Assembly: GCA_036379355.1 (NCBI GenBank)
Contig: DASVGV010000018.1
Coordinates: 1 to 34,533 of the forward strand
Length of the DNA stretch: 34,533 bases
Source: CAJCIY01 sp036379355
Lineage (GTDB): Bacteria > Actinomycetota > Actinomycetes > Mycobacteriales > CAJCIY01
Reading direction: 5' to 3'
In this document: positions 1 through 6,753 of the stretch, one piece after another
Position numbering within the stretch: position 1 is the stretch's first letter
Layout: each line of letters opens with the position of its first letter
Notes under the pieces: model-generated
Databases searched by the model: none
Seen by the model: only the letters and a program-made list of their open reading frames with translations
Told to the model about the DNA's origin: nothing
Made by a program: the position numbers and the translations under genes

Positions 1-1
1 C

Positions 2-619
2 TTCAAGAACACCGGCACGGCAACCCTGACCATCACCGGCGCGCTGGCCGGCTCCATCAAGGCCGGAGCATCGGTCACCGTGACCGTGCCGGTCACGTCC
101 TCGGACAAGACCTACACGTACTCGGCGACCGAGAACGGCACTGGTCTGCGGCCGGGAGCCAGCACGGTCACCGGCACCGTGAACGCTGTCGCCGCGCCGC
201 CGTCGCCGGCCACCTCGCCGCCGGCGGGGGGCGCGACGACCCCCGCCGCCGGCGGATCGGCGCCTTCCGGTGGCGGTACCCAGCCTTCGGCAGGGTCGTC
301 GTACGTCGGGCCCGGTCTGCCGGGAGGTGTCATCGCGCCGCTCGTGCCCGGCGCCACCGCCGACCCCACCGGTCCGGCGCCGCAGGTGGCTCCGTTCGAC
401 ACGACCGGCGTCAGCCCGATCCCGACGGGTCCGCCGTCGTCGAGTGCCTCCAGCCCGGTGGCGGTGTCCGATCGGGCGGCGCCGGGTGGGGGCTCGGGTG
501 GCCGGGCGCTCGGTCTGCCGGCGGCCGTCACCGCCGTCCTGCTCGTCGGCGTGGCCGCGGGGCTGGTGCGCGTCCTGCTCAGCGACCCGGCCGCACGCAC
601 GCTGCCCCGGCGGCACTGA
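2..619 (+). CDS. C-terminal part of a secreted, membrane-anchored surface protein (partial)
   Basis: The open frame enters from the left edge and ends at a TGA at 617-619. The first 60 or so residues are Thr/Val/Gly-rich with alternating hydrophobics, consistent with the end of an immunoglobulin-like or similar beta-sandwich domain. A long Pro/Ser/Gly/Ala linker follows (about nt 190-500), then one hydrophobic segment (about nt 500-585, rich in Ala, Val and Leu), and a short basic tail ending RTLPRRH. This layout of ectodomain, wall-spanning linker, membrane helix and cationic tail is typical of actinobacterial surface proteins anchored at the C-terminus. I see no LPXTG motif before the helix, so sortase anchoring is not supported. 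The N-terminus and any signal peptide lie outside the window. The specific function is unknown. Confidence 0.7.
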   Translation, partial: FKNTGTATLTITGALAGSIKAGASVTVTVPVTSSDKTYTYSATENGTGLRPGASTVTGTVNAVAAPPSPATSPPAGGATTPAAGGSAPSGGGTQPSAGSSYVGPGLPGGVIAPLVPGATADPTGPAPQVAPFDTTGVSPIPTGPPSSSASSPVAVSDRAAPGGGSGGRALGLPAAVTAVLLVGVAAGLVRVLLSDPAARTLPRRH

Positions 620-775
620 CGGTCCGTCCCCCCGCTGGCCGAGTGCACGCCTGTGGACAGGCGGCGCGCAGGGGGCGGCACGCCTGGTAACCTCGTCCCT
701 CGTCTGCTGACGCTGACGCCCTCCTGCCACGGATCGACCGTGGCCGACCAGTCCACAGGAGGAGGTGGGTGACGT

Positions 776-1066
776 ATGCGTCGCTACGAGTTGATGATCA
801 TCCTCGACCCCGAGCTCGAGGAGCGGACCATCACCCCGAGTCTCGAGCAGTTCCTGACGGTGGTCACGGCCGCCGGCGGGTCGGTCGAGAAGCTCGACGT
901 CTGGGGCCGGCGCCGGCTCGCGTACGAGATCGCCAAGAAGTCCGAGGGAATCTATGCCGTCGTCAACCTGACGTCGGAGCCCGCTGCCGTCCTGGAACTC
1001 GACCGTCAGCTGAACTTGAACGAGTCCGTGCTGCGCACCAAGGTCCTGCGGCCCGACATCCACTGA
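776..1066 (+). CDS. rpsF: 30S ribosomal protein bS6
   Basis: This 96-residue protein starts MRRYELMIIL and carries the bS6 landmarks: LDPELEE, WGRRRLAYEIAKKSEGIYAV and a C-terminal LNLNESVLRTKVLRP. It is a full-length actinobacterial bS6, which pairs with bS18 on the platform of the 30S subunit. The ATG is preceded by a strong purine-rich ribosome binding site (AGGAGGAGG, 757-765). It is the first gene of the rpsF-ssb-rpsR-rplI block, so a promoter is expected in 620-756. That stretch also has CTGTGGACAG and GTCCACAGG, which resemble DnaA boxes. Confidence 0.98.
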   Translation: MRRYELMIILDPELEERTITPSLEQFLTVVTAAGGSVEKLDVWGRRRLAYEIAKKSEGIYAVVNLTSEPAAVLELDRQLNLNESVLRTKVLRPDIH

Positions 1067-1190
1067 CGCCGGCGGTGAGGGCGACGCCGTGTCGTACCCC
1101 GCCGCCATCGTCGCCCCGAGTCACCACCCGAACCGTCCGCGCTGGCCCGCTTCCCCGGCAGCGCCACCCCAGACCGGAGGAATCCGCGAC

Positions 1191-1682
1191 ATGGCTGGCG
1201 AAACCGTCATCACTGTGGTCGGCAACCTGACCAGCGACCCCGAACTGCGCTTCACGCCGAGCGGCGCTGCCGTGGCGAACTTCACCGTCGCCTCGACGCC
1301 CCGCATGCTCGACAAGGCCACCAACGAGTGGAAGGACGGCGAAGCGCTGTTCCTGCGCTGCTCGGTCTGGCGCCAGGCGGCCGAGAACGTCGCCGAGTCG
1401 CTGACGCGCGGCGCGCGCGTGATCGTGCAGGGCCGCCTCAAGCAGCGTTCGTTCGAGACCAAGGAGGGCGAGAAGCGGACCGTGATCGAGCTCGATGTCG
1501 ACGAGGTCGGGCCGTCCCTCCGCTACGCCACCGCCAAGGTCAACAAGGCCAGCCGCGGCGGCGGCTCGTCCTTCGGCGGCGGCGGCGACAGCGCGGCGGC
1601 CGCGTCCGGCAGCGACGACCCGTGGTCGACCCCGGCACCGGCTGCGGCCGGCAGCGCGTTCAGCGACGAGCCTCCCTTCTAG
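1191..1682 (+). CDS. ssb: Single-stranded DNA-binding protein
   Basis: The 163-residue protein has an N-terminal OB fold (MAGETVITVVGNLTSDPELRF, GAAVANFTVAS, LFLRCSVWRQAAENVAESL, G-RVIVQGRLKQRSFE) and a Gly/Ser-rich flexible linker. It ends DEPPF, matching the acidic SSB tail that docks replication and repair partners. ATG 1191 is chosen because GGAGG lies at 1176-1180 and homology begins there; the frame is open upstream to 1089 but that extension is Pro/Arg-rich with no SSB similarity. It sits between rpsF and rpsR, its usual actinobacterial position. The 124-nt gap after rpsF contains no other gene. Confidence 0.98.
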   Translation: MAGETVITVVGNLTSDPELRFTPSGAAVANFTVASTPRMLDKATNEWKDGEALFLRCSVWRQAAENVAESLTRGARVIVQGRLKQRSFETKEGEKRTVIELDVDEVGPSLRYATAKVNKASRGGGSSFGGGGDSAAAASGSDDPWSTPAPAAAGSAFSDEPPF

Positions 1683-1738
1683 CCCGTATCCGTCGCGCCG
1701 CCGTGGCGGTGCGCAACCCAGTTCAAGGAGCACCACCG

Positions 1739-1975
1739 ATGGCCAAGGCACCTCTGCGCAAGCCCAAGCGCAAGGTCTGCGAGTTCTGCAAGAACAAGGT
1801 CGAGTACATCGACTACAAGGACACCGCGCTGCTGCGCCGGTTCATCTCCGACCGCGGCAAGATCCGCGCGCGACGCGTGAGCGGGAACTGCCGTCAGCAC
1901 CAGAGCGATGTCGCCGTCGCGGTGAAGAACAGCCGCGAGATGGCGCTGCTCCCCTACACCTCGACGGCGCGCTGA
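1739..1975 (+). CDS. rpsR: 30S ribosomal protein bS18, zinc-binding (C+) type
   Basis: This is a 78-residue bS18 with the conserved core YIDYKDTALLRRFISDRGKI and GNCRQHQ. Cys14-x-x-Cys17 plus Cys51 and His54 form the zinc-ribbon ligands of the C+ paralogue. Actinobacteria commonly also keep a zinc-free C- copy, made under zinc starvation and regulated by Zur; none is in this window. The start follows CAAGGAG (1724-1730). The stop is 2 nt from the rplI start, so the two genes are almost certainly translated from one message. Confidence 0.97.
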   Translation: MAKAPLRKPKRKVCEFCKNKVEYIDYKDTALLRRFISDRGKIRARRVSGNCRQHQSDVAVAVKNSREMALLPYTSTAR

Positions 1976-1977
1976 TC

Positions 1978-2427
1978 ATGAAGCTGATCCTCACGCGCGA
2001 CGTCGACGGGCTCGGCGCACCCGGCGAGATCGTCGAGGTCGCCGACGGGTACGGGCGCAACTACCTCGTCCCGCAGGGCTTTGCCATCCGGTGGACGCGC
2101 GGTGGCGAGAAGCAGATCGCCACCATCCAGCGGGCCCGGGACGTGCGCCACATCCGCGACATCGGGCATGCCCGCGAGGTCGCCGACCAGCTTGCCAACC
2201 TGACCGTGACCCTGCCGGCGCGGGCCGGCGAGGGCGGCCGGCTGTTCGGCTCGGTGACGACCGTCGACATCGTGGAGGCGGTCAAGGCTGCCGGTGGGCC
2301 CGTGCTCGACCGCCGCCGGGTCCAGCTTCCTGGTGGCCACATCAAGGCGACCGGCAAGCACGCCGTGAACGTCGATCTGCACCCCGAGGTGGCCGCGACC
2401 ATCTCCCTGGAGGTCGTCGCCGGCTGA
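1978..2427 (+). CDS. rplI: 50S ribosomal protein bL9
   Basis: The 149-residue protein starts MKLILTRDVDGLGAPGEIVE and contains VADGYGRNYLVPQGFAI, the N-terminal rRNA-binding domain signature of bL9. A long connecting helix (about residues 40-75) and the C-terminal domain (GRLFGSVTTVDIVEAV, HPEVAATISLEVV) follow. Length matches the family. The start codon is 2 nt after the rpsR stop, with no separate ribosome binding site, so translational coupling is likely. A GC-rich hairpin begins 3 nt after its stop. Confidence 0.98.
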   Translation: MKLILTRDVDGLGAPGEIVEVADGYGRNYLVPQGFAIRWTRGGEKQIATIQRARDVRHIRDIGHAREVADQLANLTVTLPARAGEGGRLFGSVTTVDIVEAVKAAGGPVLDRRRVQLPGGHIKATGKHAVNVDLHPEVAATISLEVVAG

Positions 2428-2429
2428 CG

Positions 2430-2450
2430 GCGACCTCCGGGCCCGGTCGC
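2430..2450 (+). terminator. Stem-loop just after rplI (possible terminator or processing hairpin)
   Basis: GCGACC (2430-2435) and GGTCGC (2445-2450) are perfect complements around a 9-nt GC-rich loop, directly after the rplI stop at 2427. No T-run follows, so this is not a canonical intrinsic terminator. It could attenuate or define the 3' end of the ribosomal message before dnaB. Confidence 0.35.
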
Positions 2451-2628
2451 GGGGGGTACCCGGCCGGCGCGCCACCTTCCGTCCACAGACAGTGGATGAC
2501 TTGTGGGTTACTCGATCTTGCTCGCGCGGGGGGAACGATCACCCACCGGCCGCCGGGCGCGGCCAGGGCCCGCGCCGTCCCCACCCGATGCCACAGGCGT
2601 CCCCAAGACGGCCGCAACTTGTCCCCAG

Positions 2629-2652
2629 GCTGTGCACGTTCCTGTGCACAGC
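2629..2652. repeat. Perfect 9-bp inverted repeat in the dnaB leader
   Basis: GCTGTGCAC (2629-2637) and GTGCACAGC (2644-2652) are exact inverted copies with a 6-nt spacer. The arms resemble DnaA boxes (actinobacterial form near TTGTCCACA), and nearby TTGTCCCCA (2619-2627) and GTCCACAGA (2481-2489) add to that impression. The whole stretch 2428-2860 (433 nt) has no convincing gene; frames open through it encode Arg/Pro-rich sequence only. It may be a regulatory leader for dnaB or a minor DnaA-binding cluster. Confidence 0.5.
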
Positions 2653-2860
2653 GGCGCTCGCGCGCTGGGCCCGGCATCCGTACGTTCGCCCCGGCACCGC
2701 GCCGACCCACCGACCGGGACCTGACCAGACCGCGACGTCCCCGGCGGCGGCCGGCGTGCCAGCAGTGCAGGACCACCGTGTCCGACCTCACCGCTACACC
2801 TGGCGTGGGTCGGTCCGTCGCGACGCCGGCCGGCAGTTCGCCGGCCTGGAGAGGAGTCCC

Positions 2861-4252
2861 GTGGCCGCCGAGGTCGTTCGCGTCCCCGAGGCGCGCACGC
2901 AGCGCCCGAGCGAGTTCGAGCGCACGCCGCCGCAGGACCAGACGGCCGAGCAGTCGGTGCTGGGCGGCATGCTGCTGTCGCGCGACGCCATCGCCGACGT
3001 GGTCGAGGTCCTGCGTCCGACCGACTTCTACCGGCCGGCGCACCAACTGGTCTACGACGCGGTGCTGGATCTGTACGGCCGGGGCGATCCGGTCGACGGC
3101 GTCACGGTGGCCGACGCGCTCCAGAAGGCGGGCACTCTCACGCGGGCCGGCGGCGCCCCGTACCTCGCGACCTTGATCTCCTCGGTGCCGACCGCGGCCA
3201 ACGCCGGCTACTACGCGCGCATCGTCGCCGAGAAGGCGGTGCTGCGCCGGCTGGTCGAGGCAGGAACGCGCATCGTGCAGATGGGCTACGCGGCCGACGC
3301 CGGCGCCGACGGCACCGGCACCGCCGACGAGGCGGTCGACCGCGCGCAAGCCGCCGTCTACGAGGTCACCGAACGCCGGGTCAACGAGGACTACCAGCCG
3401 CTCGAGCTGCTGCTGCCTCCCACGCTCGCCGAACTCGAGGCGATCGAGGGCCACGACGGCACCATGTCCGGGGTGCCGACCGGGTTCGCCGACCTGGACG
3501 CGCTCGCGAACGGCCTGCACCCCGGGCAGCTGGTGGTGGTCGCCGCCCGCCCGGCGATCGGCAAGTCGACGCTCGGGCTGGACTTCGCACGCTCTGCCGC
3601 GATCGCTCACGGCGCGTGCTCGGTGATCTTCAGCCTGGAGATGAGCCGGAGCGAGATCACGATGCGGCTGCTGTCGGCGGAGGCCAGGGTGGGACTCGCG
3701 GCCATGCGCGCCGGCCGGCTGACCGACGACGACTGGACCCGCCTCGCGCGCCGGATGGGCGAGATGTCCTCCGCGCCGCTGTACATCGACGACTCGCCGA
3801 ACCTCACGATGATGGAGATCCGCGCGAAGGCGCGCCGCCTCAAGCAGCGCAAGGACCTCAAGCTGATCGTCCTGGACTACCTGCAGCTGATGTCCTCGCC
3901 GCGCCGGGTCGAGAGCCGTCAGCAGGAGGTCTCGGAGATCAGCCGCCAGTGCAAGCTGCTGGCCAAGGAGCTCGAGGTGCCGATCGTCGCGATCAGCCAG
4001 CTCAACCGTTCGTCCGAGCAGCGGCAGGACAAGAAGCCGATGCTGTCGGACCTGCGCGAGTCCGGTGCCATCGAGCAGGACGCGGACGTGGTGATTTTGC
4101 TGCATCGTGAGGACGCCTACGAGCGGGAGTCTCCTCGGGCCGGCGAGGCGGACTTCATCGTGGCCAAGCACCGCAACGGGCCGACCGGCACGGTCACCGT
4201 CGCCTTCCAGGGTCACTACTCCCGCTTCGTGGACATGAGTCCTGCCGGCTGA
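2861..4252 (+). CDS. dnaB: Replicative DNA helicase DnaB
   Basis: The 463-residue helicase unwinds DNA at the fork as a hexamer. The N-terminal domain begins TPPQDQTAEQSVLGGMLLS. The RecA-like domain shows Walker A ARPAIGKST (Lys near residue 235), FSLEMS, Walker B LIVLDYLQLM (about 335) and DLRESGAIEQDADVV. GTG 2861 is chosen because GAGAGGAG lies just before it and homology starts soon after. The frame is open upstream to 2492 but that part is low-complexity Arg/Pro sequence. Many actinobacterial dnaB genes carry inteins; the Walker A and later motifs here are uninterrupted, so none is present. Confidence 0.97.
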   Translation: MAAEVVRVPEARTQRPSEFERTPPQDQTAEQSVLGGMLLSRDAIADVVEVLRPTDFYRPAHQLVYDAVLDLYGRGDPVDGVTVADALQKAGTLTRAGGAPYLATLISSVPTAANAGYYARIVAEKAVLRRLVEAGTRIVQMGYAADAGADGTGTADEAVDRAQAAVYEVTERRVNEDYQPLELLLPPTLAELEAIEGHDGTMSGVPTGFADLDALANGLHPGQLVVVAARPAIGKSTLGLDFARSAAIAHGACSVIFSLEMSRSEITMRLLSAEARVGLAAMRAGRLTDDDWTRLARRMGEMSSAPLYIDDSPNLTMMEIRAKARRLKQRKDLKLIVLDYLQLMSSPRRVESRQQEVSEISRQCKLLAKELEVPIVAISQLNRSSEQRQDKKPMLSDLRESGAIEQDADVVILLHREDAYERESPRAGEADFIVAKHRNGPTGTVTVAFQGHYSRFVDMSPAG

Positions 4253-4305
4253 CCCGGCCGCCGGCTCCTGCCGAACCCCCTGACGCGCCGTGGGACGCTC
4301 TGCGC

Positions 4306-4773
4306 GTGACGGCGTCGGATGCGGACCGCTACTTCCTGCATCAGGCGATCGCGCAGGCGCGGCTGGGCCTCGCCGAGGGCGGGATCCCGATCGGCGCCGC
4401 GCTCGTCGCCGACGGACGGGTGCTGGGGGTGGGACGCAACCGGCGCGTGCAGGAGGGAAGCGCGATCCGCCACGGCGAGACCGACGCGGTCGAGCAGGCC
4501 GGGCGCCAACCGGCCTCCGTCTACCGGCGGTCCACGCTCTACACCACGCTCTCGCCGTGCGACCTGTGCACCGGTCTCGCGTTGCTGTACGGGATACCGC
4601 GCGTGGTGATCGGCGAGAACGCCACCTTCCTGGGCGGCGAGGCGCTGCTGCGCGCGCGGGGGGTGCAGGTCGACGTCGTCGACGACCCCACCTGCCTGGC
4701 CTTGATGACCGAGTTCGTGCAGCGGAGCCCCGCGCTCTGGTACGAGGACATCGGCGAAGTCGGCGCACCGTGA
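4306..4773 (+). CDS. Cytosine deaminase, yeast Fcy1-like (CDA fold)
   Basis: This 155-residue zinc deaminase most likely converts cytosine to uracil. The zinc site is His56-Gly-Glu58 with Pro84-Cys85-Asp-Leu-Cys88. What separates it from generic tRNA-adenosine or guanine deaminases is the C-terminal half: SPCDLCTG, YGIPRVVIGEN, LLRARGVQVDVVDD and LWYEDIGE. These closely follow yeast cytosine deaminase Fcy1 as I recall it, including the Trp/Tyr-Glu-Asp-Ile-Gly-Glu tail that closes the active site. It is unrelated to the larger TIM-barrel CodA of E. coli. The GTG start has a weak upstream ribosome binding site. The stop overlaps the upp start by 4 nt (GTGA), which supports a salvage role for the product uracil. 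Confidence 0.85.
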   Translation: MTASDADRYFLHQAIAQARLGLAEGGIPIGAALVADGRVLGVGRNRRVQEGSAIRHGETDAVEQAGRQPASVYRRSTLYTTLSPCDLCTGLALLYGIPRVVIGENATFLGGEALLRARGVQVDVVDDPTCLALMTEFVQRSPALWYEDIGEVGAP

Positions 4774-5411
4774 GGCTCCTGGTGCTCGACCATCCGCTGG
4801 CCCGTGTCGCCGTCACAGAACTCCGCGACCAGCGGACGCCGACGGCCGGGTTCCGCCAGGCGGCCGACCGCCTGGCGACGCTCCTCGCGGTCGAGGCCAC
4901 CCGGTCGCTGGCGAGCGTGCCCCAGCCCGTCACCACGCCCGTGGGGGAGACCGTCGGCGCTCGGCTGGCCGCGCCTGCGCTACTCGTCCCTGTCCTTCGT
5001 GCCGGCGCAGGCCTGCTCCCGGCCTTCACGCGGCTGTGCCCCGAGGCCGCGGTCGGCTTCGTCGGCCTGGCACGCGACGAGCACACCCTCCGCGCCGACT
5101 GGTATCTCGATCGCGTCCCAGCCGACCTCCAGGCCCGGCCGGTGCTCGTCCTGGACCCGATGATCGCCACCGGCGGCACTCTCGCCGAGGTCCTGCGGCT
5201 CCTCGCCGGGCGCGGGGCCCGGGCGGTCACGGTGGCCGCCTTGATCGCCGCGCCGGAGGGTCTGCGCGCCGTGGAGACCGTCGCCCCCGACCTGCCGCTC
5301 GACCTCACGGTGGTGACGGCCGCCGTCGACGAGAGGCTGGACGGACGCGGTTTCATCGTTCCCGGACTCGGCGACGCGGGAGACCGCATGTTCGGCACCG
5401 AGCCGGCCTGA
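4770..5411 (+). CDS. upp: Uracil phosphoribosyltransferase
   Basis: The 213-residue enzyme makes UMP from uracil and PRPP. Seen are the N-terminal HPLARVAVTELRD...TAGFRQA, VPVLRAGAGLLPAF, the PRPP-binding loop VLVLDPMIATGGT, and the uracil-binding C-terminus GRGFIVPGLGDAGDRMFG. GTG 4770 overlaps the deaminase stop (GTGA), so the two genes are translationally coupled. Together they form a two-step cytosine to uracil to UMP route. The PRPP loop has Met-Ile where many homologues have Met-Leu, a conservative change. Confidence 0.93.
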   Translation: MRLLVLDHPLARVAVTELRDQRTPTAGFRQAADRLATLLAVEATRSLASVPQPVTTPVGETVGARLAAPALLVPVLRAGAGLLPAFTRLCPEAAVGFVGLARDEHTLRADWYLDRVPADLQARPVLVLDPMIATGGTLAEVLRLLAGRGARAVTVAALIAAPEGLRAVETVAPDLPLDLTVVTAAVDERLDGRGFIVPGLGDAGDRMFGTEPA

Positions 5412-5438
5412 CCGGCCGGCCCGGTCCTGCGTGACCCG

Positions 5439-5669
5439 CTACTTCTTCTCGATCTTGTTGACAGCCTCCTCGGCCTTCTCGGTGACCGCACCGATCTGCT
5501 TGGCGAAGCGGCCTTTCGTACCCTTGTTGACCGCTTTGCCGCCCTTGTCGATCGCGCCGCTCATCTGCTCCTTGTGGTCTGCCGCGAAGCCCTGAGCCTT
5601 CTCGGCGGCTTGCTGAGCCTGCGCGGCCGCCTTCGTCGCTGCTTCCTTCGCCTTGTCGAGGAACGACAC
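5439..5669 (-). CDS. Small Ala/Lys-rich protein of the MT0933-type antitoxin family
   Basis: This 76-residue protein (MSFLDKAKEAATKAAAQAQ...VNKIEKK) is one long amphipathic Ala/Lys/Glu helix with a central Gly/Lys-rich kink. It fits the family named after M. tuberculosis Rv0909, the antitoxin of the Rv0909-Rv0910 pair. The GTG start is preceded by GGAGGAGGT. The known partner type is an SRPBCC-fold protein; none is adjacent here, and the nearest SRPBCC gene is 9 kb away. It may therefore be an orphan with some other, perhaps stress-related, role. Late-embryogenesis-like or CsbD-like small proteins have similar composition and cannot be excluded. Confidence 0.6.
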   Translation of the reverse strand: MSFLDKAKEAATKAAAQAQQAAEKAQGFAADHKEQMSGAIDKGGKAVNKGTKGRFAKQIGAVTEKAEEAVNKIEKK

Positions 5670-5762
5670 TGCGACCTCCTCCAGATGGGGACCGGACGGT
5701 CGGTTCCTACCACTACGGCGCGCCCCGCACGCCGGCTGACGACCTGACCGCCAGGTACCCTG

Positions 5763-5775
5763 TTACTCGGAGTAA
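5763..5775. promoter_or_regulatory. Palindrome upstream of a TetR gene (candidate operator)
   Basis: TTACTC-G-GAGTAA is a perfect 6-bp inverted repeat around one base, in the divergent region between the antitoxin-like gene (start 5669) and the TetR gene (start 5824). The size and position suit autoregulation by the TetR protein. Binding is inferred. Confidence 0.5.
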
Positions 5776-5823
5776 GAGGAAACCGGAGTCGGGACCCCAG
5801 CGCGAAGCGCGGGAGGAGCGGGC

Positions 5824-6582
5824 ATGGCGAGCCACCGCAGGCGGGTTCCCGTGGACGTCGACGGCGGGGCCCGACCCACCGGGCGCACGGCCGCCCGCGA
5901 CGGTGACGGGCGCAAGCAGCGCTGGGCAGCGCATCGAGAGGCACGACGCAGTGAACTGGTCGACGCCGCGGTGCGTGCCATCACGGTGCGCGGGCCGGGC
6001 GTGGGCATGGATGACATCGCCGCCGAGGCCGGCGTCACCAAGCCGGTGGTCTACCGCTACTTCACCGACAAGGCCGACCTGTACGTCGCAGTCGGACAGC
6101 GGGCCGCGGGGGACCTGCTGACCGAGGTCGTGGGGGCTATCGAGGCAGGCGGACGGCCGAAGGACCTGCTGACGACTGCGGTCGACGCCTACCTCGCCCA
6201 GATCGAACGGGCCCCGAACCTGTACCGGTTCGTCGTCGCCCGGCCGTTCCTCGACCGCGCTCCGAGTACGGACATCGTGCACGACTACCGGTCCCTCATC
6301 GCCAGCGCGGTCGCGCGGTCGATGGGCGAGGGTCTGCGGGCAGCCGGCTTGGACAGCGGTGGCGCCGAGGCCTGGGGGCACGGGGTCGTCGGGTTCGTGC
6401 AGCAGGCGGGCGACTGGTGGATCGAGCGGCGCACGATGTCCCGCGCAGACCTCACCCGCTACGTGGTGGCGTTGCTGTGGGGCGGGCTGCTCGAGCTGCA
6501 CCGGCAGGCCGGCGACGACCCCGATGCAGGCAGTGCCGGCGGCCTCGTCCTGCTCGCCCCGCCGGCCGCCGAGCTCGGGTAG
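5824..6582 (+). CDS. TetR-family transcriptional regulator
   Basis: The 252-residue protein has a basic N-terminal extension of about 45 residues and then a TetR helix-turn-helix: RRSELVDAAVRAI, GMDDIAAEAGVTKPVVYRYFTDKADLY (about residues 40-85). The C-terminal ligand domain is all-helical with no recognisable ligand. ATG 5824 is the first start after a short leader; a later start would shorten only the extension. The palindrome TTACTC-G-GAGTAA about 50 nt upstream is a plausible autoregulatory site. Its target is unclear, because the next operon (from 6754) has its own -10-like box. Confidence 0.88.
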   Translation: MASHRRRVPVDVDGGARPTGRTAARDGDGRKQRWAAHREARRSELVDAAVRAITVRGPGVGMDDIAAEAGVTKPVVYRYFTDKADLYVAVGQRAAGDLLTEVVGAIEAGGRPKDLLTTAVDAYLAQIERAPNLYRFVVARPFLDRAPSTDIVHDYRSLIASAVARSMGEGLRAAGLDSGGAEAWGHGVVGFVQQAGDWWIERRTMSRADLTRYVVALLWGGLLELHRQAGDDPDAGSAGGLVLLAPPAAELG

Positions 6583-6629
6583 CCGCGATCGGCCGCGTGA
6601 GCAGGCTCACACCGTGGCCCGACCGGCTC

Positions 6630-6635
6630 TAGAGT
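6630..6635 (+). promoter_or_regulatory. -10-like box before the oxoacid dehydrogenase operon
   Basis: TAGAGT fits the actinobacterial TANNNT -10 pattern and would give a leader of roughly 110 nt before GTG 6754. No clear -35 is seen. A GTG at 6634 in the same frame as E1-alpha exists, but the extra residues are not E1-like. Confidence 0.35.
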
Positions 6636-6753
6636 GGCGGTGTCGGAGCGGCGACGCGGTGACCCCGTGATGTCGTCGCGACGGCTGATGGTCAACGCAG
6701 AACCTCCGCGCGGCCCGGCGATCCCGGTCCCGCGGCCGATCGAAGGAGCCGTC

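Noticed and set aside
2492..2860. N-terminal extension of DnaB by about 120 residues
   Set aside because: The extra sequence is Arg/Pro-rich without DnaB similarity, while GTG 2861 has a good ribosome binding site just before the conserved N-terminus.
3480..4110. Intein in dnaB
   Set aside because: Actinobacterial dnaB often has one, but the helicase motifs run without interruption and the protein has normal length (463 residues).
2342..5491. Very long open frame (over 1,000 codons) on the lower strand opposite dnaB, the deaminase and upp
   Set aside because: It is Arg/Pro/Ala/Ser-rich low-complexity sequence mirroring the GC-rich codons of well-identified genes on the other strand; no family motif is present.
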